DNA of 64,000 bases from Chrysomallon squamiferum (taxonomy: Eukaryota > Mollusca > Gastropoda > Neomphalida > Peltospiridae): assembly GCA_012295275.1 (NCBI GenBank), contig CM022679.1, forward strand, positions 19,782,342 through 19,846,341, given 5' to 3'. Below are positions 61,101-64,000 of this stretch, in pieces. Position 1 is the first letter of the stretch, and each line of letters starts with the position of its first letter. The notes beneath the pieces are model-generated. The model was not told where the DNA came from. It saw nothing but the letters and a program-made list of their open reading frames with translations, and searched no databases. Made by a program: the position numbers and the translations under genes.

Positions 61101-63745
61101 TTCATAAGAAAACTTGAGACCCATTACTTAAGGACAATGACACAGTTGAATATTTTGGTTTACCTTATTTTCATTATTGTTTTTTTTGTTTAGATGAGTT
61201 CAAAAACACGAGAACCTCAGCTTACAGTGATAGCTGGCTGTTTAGAAGGCTTAAACTGTTACTTGGTTAATTTCACACAGTCAGCTGATGAAGGTAATAA
61301 TTATGTCATGTTAAAATGAGTAAATTCAGTGAGGTGTTGAAAAGTGAAATATTAAAGATTCATGATGATAAATATAACAAATTTAATAATCCAGAATACA
61401 TTTTTTTTTTAAATTTGTAAAACAAATAAAAATGAAGATGCTCACAAATTTAAAAGTTAATCAAAAATTCTCAAAAAATTGCATTATGTAAAATATATGA
61501 GAACTATTTGCATGAAAATAATTTATTCTTTTTGTAATTTCTTACCTGCATAATCATTTTCACTTTCTCTTAGAAGTCAATATGCAGGTTACTGTTACAC
61601 TTTAGCTTCTAAAGTTATCACTCAATTTAGGCTAATGAAATTTAGTTTTTACTTCTTTTTTTTGCTTTTCTTAGGATCAAAATATGCCTATGACATATTC
61701 CGATATGCACGTATGGCCATAGATCCAGGAATAAAACACACGCGTTATGCTGTTCCTGAGGCAGGACTTCGACTGTTTGCTCGCCATGGTGCTCAGTTCA
61801 GTGAATATCTCGTAGATGATTACGAGGTAAATATTTAATTTTACATCATCTTTATAAAAATGTATTTAATTTATTTGTTTATTATTATTATTATTATTAT
61901 TTTTTTTTAGTTCAAAGGATCTATTCTGTTTTAATTCTCATTTAACTATTTACCATTATAGCCCATGCCCAAGGACTGACTTACAAGATACCATGGAATA
62001 ATGCAATAATACATAATAATGATCAAGCAATCTGCATTATGGCAGAATGGATTTTGTTTCATAATCATTGTACAATAACAATTGTTTTATGATAATAACT
62101 ATTAATAAAACACACATTCATTCATTTTTTGTCTCTCTCACAGTCTGTCACCTTCTCTATATGTAAGCAAGCTTTATACTGAATCATACAAACCATATCT
62201 TCAATGATAAATTTGTTCTTAGTCTAACAAGGGATGTTAGTATCTGGTGATACATTATTATTTCATGTACTTTCTCTCTTTTCTGTATAAGTGAAAATTT
62301 TTTTTTTTTTTAATGAGTACATTTTGAAGGTATTATTTTAGATATATTTTTATATATATTTAGGGGATGTATGAGAAACTGAAATACTGGAGTCACCATC
62401 AAAATCGTGATGTCATGCATCTTGGAATGTCAGCCTTGGAATCATTTCTTCAACAGGTAATTTTATCATCACTATTTTAATTATTCAGATGCTATAAGTA
62501 CACTGTACTCATTGGATGAATTAGCTGAAATATTCACCAGGCATAATTATGCTATTTGTCATTCAGTCAAATCTTGTTTTGTTAGGATACACACATAACT
62601 TATTTTTAAAATAATTTCTGAATTCTTTCAGTTGTCTGAAATTCTGGTTTCCAGAGCAAAGGAAGGTCAGAAAGAAGGAGCAGTTTTTAAGGTGCCTTTT
62701 TTAATGGAATGAAATATGAGAGACCTTATTTTTATAACTATTACAATTAGTAATTAAAATTTATAATATTTATTAAGCATTAATCTCTGGTATCAAATAC
62801 CAATCTTAAAGCAAAATTGGAGACAGCTAGTTTGTTTTCATAATATGTTATGGATAATATAAGTGAATTATAAGTACAAAATATATACTGTTATGCAAAC
62901 CATTAAATGTATAAAATGCAGCCAAAAGTAAATGGATAGTATAATCCATTGAAGTAACTGACAGACAAAGGTTTATTGAAAAAATTATATAACATACATT
63001 AACAGTGATTGAATATGTGTCTGATTTTTTTTTTTTTAAAAACAACTTTCATCAGAGAAAAAATACTAGATTTAAATCTTTGAGTTATAGCAAAATAAAT
63101 GCTGTAATAAAAACAAATTACTAAACATATTACCCCAAGACATTAAACCTGCTGTGTATCATTTCTTTTATTTAGTTCTTCATGAAGCAGTTTCATGAGA
63201 TTATGAGAGACCAGCAGGCCAGTGATAAACAGATTTCTCTTGCTATCAGAGGATATGGCCTGTTAGCTGCTGTGAGAAATATTTTTAATGATTTTAATAT
63301 TTAAATGTCTTTTATCTTGTAGAAAAAGTAAATATTCATCTTTTGGTACAGAAAATAATTTTGGCATCTTTTGTTTAGGTCTGTAATTTCTAGTATAATT
63401 TTTAATTACTGCTGTTCTGTAAAAAAGAAAGTTATTTTTATCATGCTTGCTATTTTTATATATAATATTATATATAAAGACACAGACATTTTACATCTTA
63501 AAGGTTGATGTTGGCCAATATGTTTCAGTAGGCCAAAAACAAACTGATGATAATAATTCTGATGTTACTGGTTGTATAGGTACATGTCTGTACAAAACTG
63601 GTTATTTGTAAATATGTGTTTAACTCCATGTGTATTTATGTAAGTATTTTTCCATGTTGCAGCCATGTAAAATCTTCACATCAGAGGCAGATGTACAGTA
63701 TATGATGAATGAAATGATCAGCAAGTCAGAACACCAGTTTCTAGG
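58121..63745 (+). CDS. PRKDC: DNA-dependent protein kinase catalytic subunit (PRKDC), first 12 exons, partial
   Basis: Exons: 58121-58262, 58757-58833, 59225-59317, 59710-59784, 60188-60299, 60673-60785, 61194-61293, 61675-61826, 62364-62456, 62632-62691, 63176-63271, 63663-63745, in matching phases; 1,196 nt, about 398 residues. The protein is the giant PI3K-related kinase that joins Ku at DNA ends in non-homologous end joining. Only the N-terminal HEAT-type helical arm is inside the window; the kinase domain would lie far to the right. Matches to human DNA-PKcs include REPQLTVIAGCLEGL, RYAVPEAGLRLFARHGAQFS, SALESFLQQ, FFMKQFHEIMRD and LAIRGYGLLAAPCKI. The start MARLLEDSLRTLQQ is shorter than and diverged from the human N-terminus, so an upstream exon is not excluded, though promoter-like motifs precede this ATG. 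Confidence 0.95.
58360..58480. repeat. (TTTA)n-rich repeat in PRKDC intron 1
   Basis: About 120 bp of TTTA/TTTTTA units; the open frame across it is Phe/Leu/Tyr low complexity. Confidence 0.85.
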
Positions 63746-64000
63746 GTAACAATAACAAATAAAGAATAAGTCTGATTTCAATTTTTTTTTTTTTAATATG
63801 CAGAGAGAAATACAAAACTTTAAAAGATACATTTAATGCAGTATATCCACAAATTTGAAATGAAATATAAATCTTGTAAATGTGAATTATATGACACAAG
63901 AAAATGGACAATGTTGTCAGACATAATATTTGTAAAACTGAGACTTAGTGGCTGCTATATACTAGCTATTAACTTTTAAATGTGGCAGTTTGCACTAAAA
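63746..64000 (+). other. PRKDC intron 12, cut by window edge
   Basis: Begins with GTAACA after the exon 12 donor (phase 2). AT-rich with a T run at 63782-63794; no further exon before the edge. Confidence 0.6.

Overview
This window is eukaryotic, A+T-rich animal DNA (roughly 70% A+T or more by eye) with short spliceosomal introns and abundant simple repeats. The gene content (a synaptotagmin, a giant tip-link-type cadherin, IQCK, OXLD1 and DNA-PKcs) fits a bilaterian animal. The divergence from the human proteins and the repeat style (GT, GA, AAT, GTA, AAC arrays) make a lophotrochozoan, probably a mollusc, my best guess. The species cannot be fixed from the sequence.

Layout, left to right. 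(1) 1-1650, plus strand: the last three exons of a synaptotagmin, closest to SYT12. (2) 1651-8260: mostly non-coding, holding the synaptotagmin 3' UTR, AT-rich spacer and the 3' flank of the next gene. (3) 8261-46860, minus strand: a complete 62-coding-exon gene for a giant cadherin of about 3,397 residues. It has a signal peptide, about 30 extracellular cadherin (EC) repeats, a membrane-adjacent domain like those of CDH23 and PCDH15, one membrane helix and a short tail. I rebuilt it exon by exon from splice sites and phases. Every junction is phase-consistent except for two single-base excesses (exons 23 and 60). (4) 46869-50738: promoter/5' flank shared head to head with the next gene. (5) 50739-53841, plus: a complete 7-exon IQCK-like gene. 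(6) 56149-56619, minus: OXLD1-like single-exon coding region. (7) 58121-63745, plus: the first 12 coding exons of DNA-PKcs (PRKDC), running off the right edge.

The five genes are not an operon and show no common pathway. The cadherin resembles hair-cell tip-link or microvillar-link adhesion proteins, IQCK is an IQ-motif protein, OXLD1 is a small probably mitochondrial protein, and PRKDC is the kinase of non-homologous end joining.

The most unusual material lies in the cadherin introns. Two independent minisatellites (about 30 x 37 bp and 5 x 68 bp) each abut an exon, and every unit carries a copy of that exon's 3' splice acceptor plus the first exon bases. There are also two related inverted-repeat transposon copies, a Tigger/pogo remnant with recognisable transposase residues, a GC-AG intron, and three long (CU)n tracts (transcript sense) placed about 90-145 nt upstream of acceptors. 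I found no CRISPR, tRNA, rRNA or clearly new multi-gene system.
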